A stretch of DNA of 22,959 nt from Candidatus Poseidoniales archaeon (lineage in GTDB: Archaea > Thermoplasmatota > Poseidoniia > Poseidoniales > Thalassarchaeaceae): the NCBI GenBank assembly GCA_028821815.1, contig JAPKEY010000008.1:1-22959 (forward strand), written 5' to 3'. Under the pieces are notes generated by a model, which saw nothing but the letters and a program-made list of their open reading frames with translations, had not been told where the DNA came from and did no database searches. The position numbers were made by a program, and so were the translations under genes. Shown piece after piece: positions 10,325 to 17,356 of the stretch (positions are counted from its first letter, which is position 1; every line of letters begins with the position of its first letter).

Positions 10325-10355
10325 GTAGACTGGACAGGTAGGGCCGTCAGTCTAC
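10325..10355 (-). promoter_or_regulatory. Leader inverted repeat upstream of the 83-aa gene
   Basis: GTAGACTG (10325-10332) and CAGTCTAC (10348-10355) are perfect 8-bp arms around a 15-nt loop. An alternative, mutually exclusive pairing of GGTAG (10337-10341) with CTACC (10352-10356) is available. The element ends 13 nt before the ATG at 10311. Confidence 0.4.
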
Positions 10356-10430
10356 CTTCGTTCGCATGAGGGAGCAAGTGATTTGAAAGTGAAAGTGTAG
10401 CAGTTACCCGAATAATGGCGAAAGTGGATA

Positions 10431-11270
10431 TCAAAGGGTAACCGTAAACCGGTAAGTGAAAACATCTTGCAACTCCCAGGGATCACCGCTTTGTGACAAT
10501 GTAATTTTAATGGTGTAAGGTACGCCACTTGAAATCTCTAAATCTTCAGGGAATTCAATCAATATCGGTACATCTGTTGACTTACTTGTGACATCAGTTA
10601 CATTGTCCGAATAATTATCCCAATTACCGTGCATTGAACCTGAAGACCCTGTCCAATTCATGGAATCACCCAACCAATTCAAGTCCACTCGAACCTGCAC
10701 ATCTGTGGCCTCAATGTTGTCCCTGACTGCAAACGCAAGACCCAATCTGCGCTCAGTGACATTCTCACTGACATCGAAATCTCCAATTGGATGATTCCAC
10801 TCAGGGTCATCTAAATCGATGAGAATAGCATTGTTGGCAACTTCCGGAGGGGAAATGTCTGCCAAAGGTGGATTGACAAGAATGAAACAAACTGCAAGCC
10901 ATGTAAATGTATAGAGGAAACTCGCTCGAAACCAATTCCCAAATGTATACCTATCTGCAAATTTACTCAACAGTGTACGATGCAAGGGGGGGATTGTCAA
11001 AATGAGGAGGAGGGGTAACGACCACAACACACTGGCTGGTTCATCCAGCGCTGGCATGAGGATGTATCGTATGATGAGACCAACAAGTACTGCATAAATG
11101 ATCACCAACCACATTGATGCAGCATCTGCCTTCTCTTTCATGACGTGATCAACGGGGTCAAATGGCTCAGTGCCCACTTTCCCACCTGGCCTTTTTTTCT
11201 CACCATCCCGGCCACCGCGACGCTTGTCACTGGCCGCTGCTGCAGCCATTGCGGTGGATAGATCAACCAT
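10431..11270 (-). CDS. Unknown membrane protein with three TM segments and extracytoplasmic beta domain
   Basis: I do not recognise a family. From the ATG at 11270 the protein has 279 residues. A Lys/Arg/Gly-rich cytoplasmic N-terminus (about 1-50) is followed by three hydrophobic segments at about 53-75, 80-96 and 114-133. The C-terminal half of about 145 residues is rich in Asp, Asn and sequons (NVT, NWT, NYS, NVT) and ends in beta-like strands (VPYTIKITLSQSGDP, YRFTVTL), so it probably faces outside. The start at 11270 is chosen over the ATG at 11294 because GGTGA, complementary to the archaeal 16S tail, lies 5 nt upstream of it. That site falls at the edge of a 6-3-6 hairpin. The stop TGA overlaps a possible ATG of the next gene (ATGA). 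Confidence 0.75.
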   Translation of the reverse strand: MVDLSTAMAAAAASDKRRGGRDGEKKRPGGKVGTEPFDPVDHVMKEKADAASMWLVIIYAVLVGLIIRYILMPALDEPASVLWSLPLLLILTIPPLHRTLLSKFADRYTFGNWFRASFLYTFTWLAVCFILVNPPLADISPPEVANNAILIDLDDPEWNHPIGDFDVSENVTERRLGLAFAVRDNIEATDVQVRVDLNWLGDSMNWTGSSGSMHGNWDNYSDNVTDVTSKSTDVPILIEFPEDLEISSGVPYTIKITLSQSGDPWELQDVFTYRFTVTL

Positions 11271-11276
11271 GGTCCT

Positions 11277-11291
11277 CACCCCTATGGGGTG
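11277..11291 (-). promoter_or_regulatory. 6-3-6 hairpin overlapping the Shine-Dalgarno of the membrane-protein gene
   Basis: CACCCC and GGGGTG are perfect arms around TAT (ATA on the coding strand). On the coding strand the right arm GGGGTG runs into AGGACC-ATG, so the GGTGA ribosome-binding site (11276-11280) is largely inside the stem. A 6-3-6 repeat alone is not rare by chance; its position is what makes it notable. Confidence 0.4.
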
Positions 11292-11369
11292 CAAGGACGC
11301 CTATGATGGGTTCGGCACGACAGACTGAGCGTTGTCTTTGATGGACAGCGCTCCGCCCACGTCTGTATA

Positions 11370-11498
11370 TGGTGCCGGGAACGGGGCTCGAACCCGTGAC
11401 CTTCGGATGTCTCAGACATTTCGAGGTTAATCGCGCTCATCTTATTCCTTTGCAGGTGTCCTATGAGTCCGACGCGCCACCAACTACGCCACCCCGGC
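11370..11498 (-). tRNA. Elongator tRNA-Met (CAU) with intron, CCA encoded
   Basis: Exon 1 is 11462-11498 and exon 2 is 11370-11408. The acceptor stem pairs GCCGGGG with TCCCGGC, followed by discriminator A and an encoded CCA. The D stem GCG/CGC is closed by a T13-G22 wobble. The anticodon stem is TCGGA/TCCGA with loop CTCATAA after splicing, giving anticodon CAU. The T arm is ACGGG-TTCGAGC-CCCGT. A G-C first pair and the general sequence match archaeal elongator Met rather than the initiator (which has A1-U72) or the Ile2 tRNA. By my alignment the D loop has G rather than the usual A at position 21. TATA-like sequence lies upstream at 11525-11537. Confidence 0.93.
11409..11461 (-). other. 53-nt tRNA intron at position 37/38 with canonical bulge-helix-bulge
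   Basis: The central 4-bp helix is CTCA (anticodon-loop exon bases 32-35) with TGAG near the intron 3' end. It is flanked by two 3-nt bulges, TA^G and AC^A, with the cuts at the carets. The outer intron helix is GACA with TGTC. This is the standard hBHBh' substrate for the archaeal splicing endonuclease at the usual 37/38 site. Confidence 0.9.
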
Positions 11499-11524
11499 AA
11501 CGGAGGCTTCGACCGAACTGCCGA

Positions 11525-11537
11525 ATATGAGTATATC
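11525..11537. promoter_or_regulatory. TATA-like region between divergent tRNA-Met and gatD
   Basis: AATATGAGTATAT holds AT-rich boxes readable on both strands. It lies about 27-39 bp upstream of the tRNA 5' end, and about 51-63 bp upstream of the gatD ATG. That is consistent with a short tRNA leader and a gatD leader of about 25 nt. Inferred from position and composition only. Confidence 0.4.
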
Positions 11538-11587
11538 CATTCAAGCGGACCGTTCGGTTGAATAGATGTCTGGTTCCCCAGTACGCC

Positions 11588-12916
11588 ATGGGTCACCCTG
11601 AGAGTGGTAACAGGGTACGCCTTACAGCGACCACACCCGAGGGCGCAGTCACACATGAAGGGATTTTGCTGGCACCGGCAGCAAGCGAACACCTGACTGT
11701 CAAATTGGACAATGGGTACAATGTGACCTTTGCAGAATCGGAAATTACAGAAATCTCAATAATCAGTGATGCAATCTTACCGGATGAAACTTTGAATTCG
11801 AACGTTCCCGAAGATCCAAATTTACCTGAAATTTGGATTATACATACAGGTGGGACAATTGCTTCGAAAGTCGATTATGTGACTGGTGCGGTGGCTGCAC
11901 GATTTGAACCCGAGGAACTCCTCGATGCCATCCCCGAACTGGCAAAGCACGCCCGAATCCGAACGGTCAAATTAGGCAATATGTGGTCAGATGATATTCG
12001 CGCCCGCCATTGGAATGCAATGATGGTGGCGACCAAAGATGCATTTGATTCGGGTGCAGTGGGTGTAGTCATCACTCACGGCACTGATACGATGCACTAT
12101 TCAGCGGCAGCAGCGGCTTTCGCATGGGCTGGAAATGGCGGGCGGCCACCAGGACGGATTGCGTTTACCGGTTCACAGCGCAGTAGTGACCGGGGTTCGA
12201 CTGATGGTACTGAAAACCTCCTTGCAGCTGTACATTGGGCAGCACATGGTCCTGCTCCAACGGGTGAAAATGGGGATGCGAGTGTCATCATCATGCATGC
12301 CAATAGTAATGATGGGGCTTGTGCGATTATGCCCGGCTGCTCCACACGTAAATTCCATTCGAGTAAACGTGATGCATTCCAAGGAATCAATGCACAGCCC
12401 TTGGGGATGGTTTTGGTCGGCCGGAGTGGTGATTGTCAAATCGAGATGGAGGTGCGCACACCCACACGTGATGTTACGACTAAACCAACTTCCTTTGATG
12501 AAGGGAAGCGGATCCTACAACTTGTTGCAGGTGCCCACATGTACGCAGATCAAATTGAATTCGCTTCAAACTATGATGCAATATTATTCCATGGAACAGG
12601 TTTGGGGCACTTGCCTATCGAAGATTCAAACGGTGACAGTCCAGAGAACGTTGCAATGCGCAAAGCAGTAGCTGATTATTGTACGAACGGTGGGATTGCT
12701 GTGATGGTTACACAATGTATCCACGGTCCGATTCACATGGATGTTTACAACAAGGGTCGAGAACAACAGGAACTGGGTATCCTTGGAAATCACGCTACAA
12801 CTGGACCTGATGCTGCACTGGTCAAGTTGCATTTCTTACTCTCCACAAACCAAGATGTACAAGCGGGTTGGGGTGCTGATTTATGTGGTGAGAATGGGTC
12901 TTCAATTTTCAATTGA
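11588..12916 (+). CDS. gatD: Glutamyl-tRNA(Gln) amidotransferase subunit D
   Basis: The asparaginase-like subunit of the archaeal GatDE amidotransferase, which releases ammonia from Gln or Asn so that GatE can convert Glu-tRNA(Gln) to Gln-tRNA(Gln). From the ATG at 11588 the protein has 442 residues. An N-terminal small beta domain (GNRVRLTATTPEGAVTHEGI) is typical of GatD and absent from plain asparaginases. The catalytic set is visible: HTGGTIAS with T90, HGTDTM with T166 and D167, and TRKFHSSKRDAF with the likely Lys at 255. The T90-T166 spacing of 76 matches what I recall for the archaeal family. An in-frame TTG at 11558 is a weaker start. gatE is not in the window. The neighbouring tRNA gene is divergent. 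Confidence 0.93.
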   Translation: MGHPESGNRVRLTATTPEGAVTHEGILLAPAASEHLTVKLDNGYNVTFAESEITEISIISDAILPDETLNSNVPEDPNLPEIWIIHTGGTIASKVDYVTGAVAARFEPEELLDAIPELAKHARIRTVKLGNMWSDDIRARHWNAMMVATKDAFDSGAVGVVITHGTDTMHYSAAAAAFAWAGNGGRPPGRIAFTGSQRSSDRGSTDGTENLLAAVHWAAHGPAPTGENGDASVIIMHANSNDGACAIMPGCSTRKFHSSKRDAFQGINAQPLGMVLVGRSGDCQIEMEVRTPTRDVTTKPTSFDEGKRILQLVAGAHMYADQIEFASNYDAILFHGTGLGHLPIEDSNGDSPENVAMRKAVADYCTNGGIAVMVTQCIHGPIHMDVYNKGREQQELGILGNHATTGPDAALVKLHFLLSTNQDVQAGWGADLCGENGSSIFN

Positions 12917-12937
12917 TATTTTGATTTCCCAATTGGA

Positions 12938-12951
12938 ATATTATAATTTTA
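12938..12951 (+). promoter_or_regulatory. TATA box of the carboxyltransferase gene
   Basis: ATATTATAATTTTA is the most AT-rich run in the 77-bp gap after gatD. Counting about 25 bp on, transcription would start near 12970, so the mRNA would begin almost exactly with the hairpin at 12973-12991. T-rich sequence at 12917-12927 could end the gatD transcript. Confidence 0.5.
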
Positions 12952-12972
12952 TCAACCGCTCTCATGAAAGAC

Positions 12973-12991
12973 CGCTCTCCTATGGAGAGCG
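12973..12991 (+). promoter_or_regulatory. 8-3-8 hairpin sequestering the Shine-Dalgarno of the carboxyltransferase gene
   Basis: CGCTCTCC and GGAGAGCG are perfect 8-bp arms around TAT. The right arm contains GGAG (12984-12987), 6 nt before the ATG at 12994. This decides the start and implies the ribosome site is paired when the hairpin forms. The octamer CCGCTCTC also occurs as a direct repeat just upstream, around 12955-12962. Confidence 0.55.
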
Positions 12992-12993
12992 TC

Positions 12994-14538
12994 ATGGGTG
13001 ACAAAGCGGAAGATTTGGCTTGGCGCCGAAATCAAGCTGCTGCCGGAGGGGGAATCTCGCGCATTGAGACGCTTCGAGCCGCAGGAAGAGCAACCGCACG
13101 CGAACGGATTGATGCACTCTTGGACCACAATTCATTCATCGAAATCGATGCGTTAGTGTCACACCGAAATCAAGACGACAATATGCACATGCATCCACAA
13201 TTTGGCGACGGGGTGATTGCTGGACACGGTAGCATCGATGGACGACGTGTGTTCTGTTTTAGTCAAGATTTCACAGTTTTTGGTGGATCAATGGGGGAAA
13301 TGCATGCCAATAAAATTTCCAAAGTAGTTGAAATGGCTGAAAGAGCCCGTATACCAATCATCTGTATCTGGGACGGAGGTGGCCAACGCGCCCACGACGG
13401 TGTGCATTCTTTGGCTGCAACCGGTGAAATGCTAGATTACTTTGTTTCATGCTCAGGTCGAGTGCCCATGATTAGCCTTGTTTTAGGTCCGGTTGTCGGT
13501 GTTTCAGCATTAGCAGCTGCTCTAGCCGACTTCGTGATCCTTGGCGAGGGGCGTGGTCAACTATTCCTTTCCAGCCCACTTGAGACAGATGAAACCGCGA
13601 ATGGTGAAATGACAAACGAGGAAGTTGGCGGCGCCCAGATGCATGCTTCACGTTCAGGAATCTGTTGCCTGACTGCAAGTGATGAAGATGATGCGATGGA
13701 AATTGCTGTGGAATTACTCTCTTTCTTCCCAGACTATTGTGGAGCCAATCCACCACATCTAGATTCAGGCGACCCACACAATCGGAATTGTCCAGAACTC
13801 AGTTCGATTGTACCAGATGATAGCAATCGACCCTACGATATGGTCAAGGTCATACAAGCGATTGTTGATGATGGACATTTTGTCGAACTCTTTCCAATTT
13901 ATGCAGAGAATATGGTCATTGGTTTGGCGCGACTTGCAGGGCACCCTGTCGGTATTATTGCCAATCAACCGAAGGTTCTCGCTGGTTGTCTCGACATCGA
14001 TGCGAGTATCAAATCCGCCCGATTTATTCGAACGTGTGATGCATTTAACATCCCACTCCTTTCTTTCGTCGATGTCCCCGGTTTCTTACCTGGCACAGTC
14101 CAAGAATGGGGGGGGATTATTCGCCATGGTGCGAAAATGCTCTACGCTTATGCTGAAGCCACAGTCCCAATGATGACCGTTGTCACTCGAAAAGCATACG
14201 GCGGCGCATATCTGGCCATGTCCTGTAAACACCTTGGGTCTGATTACAATGTGGCATGGCCAACCGGGGAACTTGCAGTGATGGGGGCAGAAGGTGCCGT
14301 GAATATCATTCATCGGCAAGAACTCAAGGATGCTGAGAATCATCAATCAAGGCATGCAGAACTTGTGGAGGATTACAAAACCAAATTCGGCGACCCTTAT
14401 GTTGCTGCGAAAAATGGTTGGCTTGACGATGTCATCGAACCGAGCGAAACCCGTTTACGATTAATTCGGGCGCTGAAACCCCTATTGTCAAAACGAGTAT
14501 GGCAACCGCCTCGGAAGCATGGCAATATTCCACTCTAA
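12994..14538 (+). CDS. Acyl-CoA carboxylase, carboxyltransferase (beta) subunit
   Basis: Transfers the carboxyl group from carboxybiotin to an acyl-CoA (propionyl- or acetyl-CoA class). From the ATG at 12994 the protein has 514 residues, the usual length of PccB/AccD5-type subunits. Both crotonase-like halves are present. The C-terminal half is canonical: VDVPGFLPGTVQEWGGIIRH (about 359-378), TRKAYGGAY (398-406) and AWPTGELAVMGAEGAVNI. The N-terminal half is divergent: the usual SGGARIQ oxyanion loop reads DGGGQRAHDG (127-136). After GGAY, PccB enzymes carry Asp where this has Leu407; as I recall, that site influences acyl-chain preference. Upstream ATGs at 12964 and 12982 lack a Shine-Dalgarno. 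Biotin carboxylase and biotin carrier genes are not in the window. Its stop overlaps the convergent gene by 4 bp. Confidence 0.9.
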   Translation: MGDKAEDLAWRRNQAAAGGGISRIETLRAAGRATARERIDALLDHNSFIEIDALVSHRNQDDNMHMHPQFGDGVIAGHGSIDGRRVFCFSQDFTVFGGSMGEMHANKISKVVEMAERARIPIICIWDGGGQRAHDGVHSLAATGEMLDYFVSCSGRVPMISLVLGPVVGVSALAAALADFVILGEGRGQLFLSSPLETDETANGEMTNEEVGGAQMHASRSGICCLTASDEDDAMEIAVELLSFFPDYCGANPPHLDSGDPHNRNCPELSSIVPDDSNRPYDMVKVIQAIVDDGHFVELFPIYAENMVIGLARLAGHPVGIIANQPKVLAGCLDIDASIKSARFIRTCDAFNIPLLSFVDVPGFLPGTVQEWGGIIRHGAKMLYAYAEATVPMMTVVTRKAYGGAYLAMSCKHLGSDYNVAWPTGELAVMGAEGAVNIIHRQELKDAENHQSRHAELVEDYKTKFGDPYVAAKNGWLDDVIEPSETRLRLIRALKPLLSKRVWQPPRKHGNIPL

Positions 14539-17309
14539 TCATTGTCGATGGAGTTCACATCTACATCAGTCAAATCCTCATCCTTGGAATAATTAGGTTC
14601 ACCGTGTTGACTACCCAACATCTCTTCCATTTCATCTTTGGACAATGTGAGAATCATGTACAATCCAATCAATGTGACAATTGAAGCAATCACGATTGCA
14701 AAAACAATCCATATCGAAAATGTTTCACCACCTGTTTCAATGGGAATCTCCGGTGTATTACTCTCGTCTGAAGAATCTGGCTGTGAGGCCGGAACGGTGT
14801 GATAGTAGATTTTTTCTTCTGTCCAAGTTCCTTCTTCGTAAACCTGAACTTCAAGCCGGTGAGCACCAGGCAATAGTTCACTCATGCTAGTTGATACCGT
14901 GCATTCCCAATCATTTGGATGTTCAACACTCACATCACTTGCGATGCAGTTCGCTACAAATTCCGTCCAAACTTGTCCATCCCACCGAACCTTGACTGTC
15001 CATGGCGCACCATCATCGGGATCATGGATCGCAACAATGAACACTGTATCATTGCCCTCTACTTCCAATGGCCCCCATGTCAATTGCACCAGATCATTGA
15101 CCTCGGATATATCAAACTCAATGGGGCCAGTGGTGTTTCCATCTTCACTTATCACAGTAATATTCCAGCCGGTGGATAAACCGGACCAATCTGATGCGGG
15201 TACAATACGCAGAACATTCGACAATACAGTGAGTGTGAGATGTGGATGACTACCCTCAATTTCAAATTCGACTGTATCTCCATCTTCGTCCCATCCAAGT
15301 TCTGCAAGAGGGATTTCAAGAGGGGTATCCTCAATCACTGATATTCGTGTTAAATTGAGGCGAGGGGCATCTGGAATCGATTCAATATTAACATTGAATG
15401 TGGCCAGTATTGGAGCACTTGTGCCGTCGCCAACCCATACCTCAACCAATGTCGAACCATGCCAATTCAACTGAGGTTGAATAGCAATATTGTCATTTGT
15501 CCACGACAAATCCAATCCACCACTTGTCTCCGCACTAATGATGGTTGCATTCGCACCTTCCGGATCTTCAAAGTGGGAACTGATGACCACTGCCTGCTGA
15601 TCACCATCCTCATTCATACTTACAGATGGAATCTCGCTAATTTGGACTACTGAATCATCTACTGGTAGAACACTTGCGCTAAGATTGAATTGTACTGAAA
15701 AGCCGAGATCATATCGATCATAAATCGTCAAATTGAGAGTTTCAGTTCCAGTCCATTCAGTTTCACCAGTATGTTCACACAGAATTGAATTGGCCTCTAA
15801 ATAACAGTGCATTTGATTGGAACTAGGGAGGTGTGGAAGCATCTCGACAATCAGGGTAGTACCATCTGGGTCAATAGCGAAATCGGAGTATGGCATACCC
15901 GTGACCCCATGCTGAGGAACTTCAATTGTAGGAAGTGGAGATGTGAGTATTGGTTCCCTATTTTCTCGGAAGAAACCAAGTTCCAGATATGAGGGCATCC
16001 CATACCAATCCACATCAACTCTGAGTGAACGGTTCCCAGGTGGTACTCCTTCAGTTGATACTTCGCAATCAGTGGCGGATGTGGTCGCATTTTCAATTGA
16101 ACCTGTGAATGCACCAGTTGCATTGATTCCGTATGTTGAATAGTCCATAGGATCCCACCAATCACCACCTTCCATAATCGTACAAAACACGGTTGTACCC
16201 ATGGGAAGTGCACCGTCCCGGTGTGTGAGTTGAGTACTGGCGGACACCACACGACCCGAGATCCCTTCCATCTCATTGACATCCGAATAATTGGCAGTCA
16301 TTGGCATGAATCGCGCCCCAGTCAATTCTTCGTAAATGTAGGCGTCTGAATCAGACGGATTTTGCCAATTGACTTCGCGATTCGTCGCATTAAGCCATTG
16401 AGTATGATCCCCCTTTAGCATGAGATCAAGATAGGGAGTGATGTGTTCCATTGCATGACTTTGTTGCTCTTCCTTTTCCATTGTGGCTGAACCATCATTC
16501 CAGCCCTCAAAGAATGTAGCATCATCCTTGTACTGAAGATGGTTTGCACCAACAACAGACATGTAATGCCATGGGATTTCATGGCCATCGAGCCACCGAT
16601 CTATATTGGTATCTGCTTTCGCCATATTGTCCAATGTACCGGTTAAATACAGGCCCATTCCAGGTTCGGGTGAAGGCCCCAAGTAAGCATCTGGAATGTC
16701 AGTATTGGCGTCCTCAAGTCCAAGTCCAATCAATGCAGTAGGCGGTGGGTTTGTGATGTATTGTTCCCATGCACCGGTCATGACGAGTTGACACTGTGCA
16801 GCTTGTTTCGCACCCAGGCCATGCCCGCCAATACCCCAATGATTGAGGTCAAAGGCGTCACGCATGTTCTCAATACTACCGTTACCATTCAGATTGCTGT
16901 ATTTCAACCCCATCCACAAACCTAGAATCGATGCGCACTGGCTCTGAGTTTGTTGTGAGTTCCAATCAGGAGGAAGGACTGTGACGATGTATCCAGCTGT
17001 TGCGAGTTCTTTGCCCAACCAGTCATATTGATCTCTATCTTCCCCCTCACCGCCAATCCAAATGAGAAGTGGGTATGGCCCTGAAACATTGTCCATTGGT
17101 TGACCCAAACCAGATTCAGTTGCGGGATAGTAAATATGCGCTCGGTGTGTACCATTCTCATCACCCGAAAACATGAGATCCTGCCAACCTGCAGATAATG
17201 TATCTAATTCATGCGAATCGCTGTAACTATCCAATCCTGAAGCGAAACCGGAAAGGGGTGAAATAAGCAAGATGGTAGAAAGGACTAGTGCCATTCGGAA
17301 GGTTGCCAT
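14535..17309 (-). CDS. Membrane-anchored alpha/beta-hydrolase-like protein with cadherin/Ig-like repeats; nucleophile Ser replaced by Gly
   Basis: 924 residues. A signal peptide (about 1-24) is followed by an alpha/beta-hydrolase-like domain (about 40-330) resembling the dienelactone hydrolase/cutinase group: PLLIWIGGEGEDRDQYDW, the elbow GIGGHGLGAK (159-168), the acid TGTLD (D227) and GANHLQY (H257). The elbow reads G-H-G-L-G, so the Ser nucleophile is Gly164. The rest is beta-rich with acidic cadherin/Ig-like repeats (SMNEDGDQQAVVISSHFEDP; IEDTPLEIPLAELGWDEDGD). A transmembrane helix at 864-888 precedes an acidic cytoplasmic tail of 36 residues. This is a type I surface protein. It may be a binding pseudo-enzyme, but an unrecognised alternative nucleophile is possible. 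It lies 47 bp after aroE on the same strand. AGTGCCAT (17287-17294) and ATGGCACT (17329-17336) form an inverted repeat enclosing its start. It ends in TAG. Confidence 0.8.
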   Translation of the reverse strand: MATFRMALVLSTILLISPLSGFASGLDSYSDSHELDTLSAGWQDLMFSGDENGTHRAHIYYPATESGLGQPMDNVSGPYPLLIWIGGEGEDRDQYDWLGKELATAGYIVTVLPPDWNSQQTQSQCASILGLWMGLKYSNLNGNGSIENMRDAFDLNHWGIGGHGLGAKQAAQCQLVMTGAWEQYITNPPPTALIGLGLEDANTDIPDAYLGPSPEPGMGLYLTGTLDNMAKADTNIDRWLDGHEIPWHYMSVVGANHLQYKDDATFFEGWNDGSATMEKEEQQSHAMEHITPYLDLMLKGDHTQWLNATNREVNWQNPSDSDAYIYEELTGARFMPMTANYSDVNEMEGISGRVVSASTQLTHRDGALPMGTTVFCTIMEGGDWWDPMDYSTYGINATGAFTGSIENATTSATDCEVSTEGVPPGNRSLRVDVDWYGMPSYLELGFFRENREPILTSPLPTIEVPQHGVTGMPYSDFAIDPDGTTLIVEMLPHLPSSNQMHCYLEANSILCEHTGETEWTGTETLNLTIYDRYDLGFSVQFNLSASVLPVDDSVVQISEIPSVSMNEDGDQQAVVISSHFEDPEGANATIISAETSGGLDLSWTNDNIAIQPQLNWHGSTLVEVWVGDGTSAPILATFNVNIESIPDAPRLNLTRISVIEDTPLEIPLAELGWDEDGDTVEFEIEGSHPHLTLTVLSNVLRIVPASDWSGLSTGWNITVISEDGNTTGPIEFDISEVNDLVQLTWGPLEVEGNDTVFIVAIHDPDDGAPWTVKVRWDGQVWTEFVANCIASDVSVEHPNDWECTVSTSMSELLPGAHRLEVQVYEEGTWTEEKIYYHTVPASQPDSSDESNTPEIPIETGGETFSIWIVFAIVIASIVTLIGLYMILTLSKDEMEEMLGSQHGEPNYSKDEDLTDVDVNSIDND

Positions 17310-17356
17310 TATTCAGCGAGGGGTAGCGATGGCACTTGAAAGCAACCCCGAACAGT

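Noticed and set aside
11370..11498. Initiator tRNA-Met or tRNA-Ile2 (CAU anticodon)
   Set aside because: The acceptor begins G-C rather than A-U as in the archaeal initiator, and the overall sequence matches the elongator Met type.
11588..12916. Plain type I/II L-asparaginase instead of GatD
   Set aside because: The N-terminal small beta domain of about 80 residues before HTGGTIAS and the total length fit GatD.
17287..17336. AGTGCCAT/ATGGCACT inverted repeat enclosing the hydrolase-like start as a separate regulatory call
   Set aside because: The 34-nt loop and three overlapping GCCAT/ATGGC copies make several pairings possible; chance cannot be excluded, so it is only mentioned with the gene.
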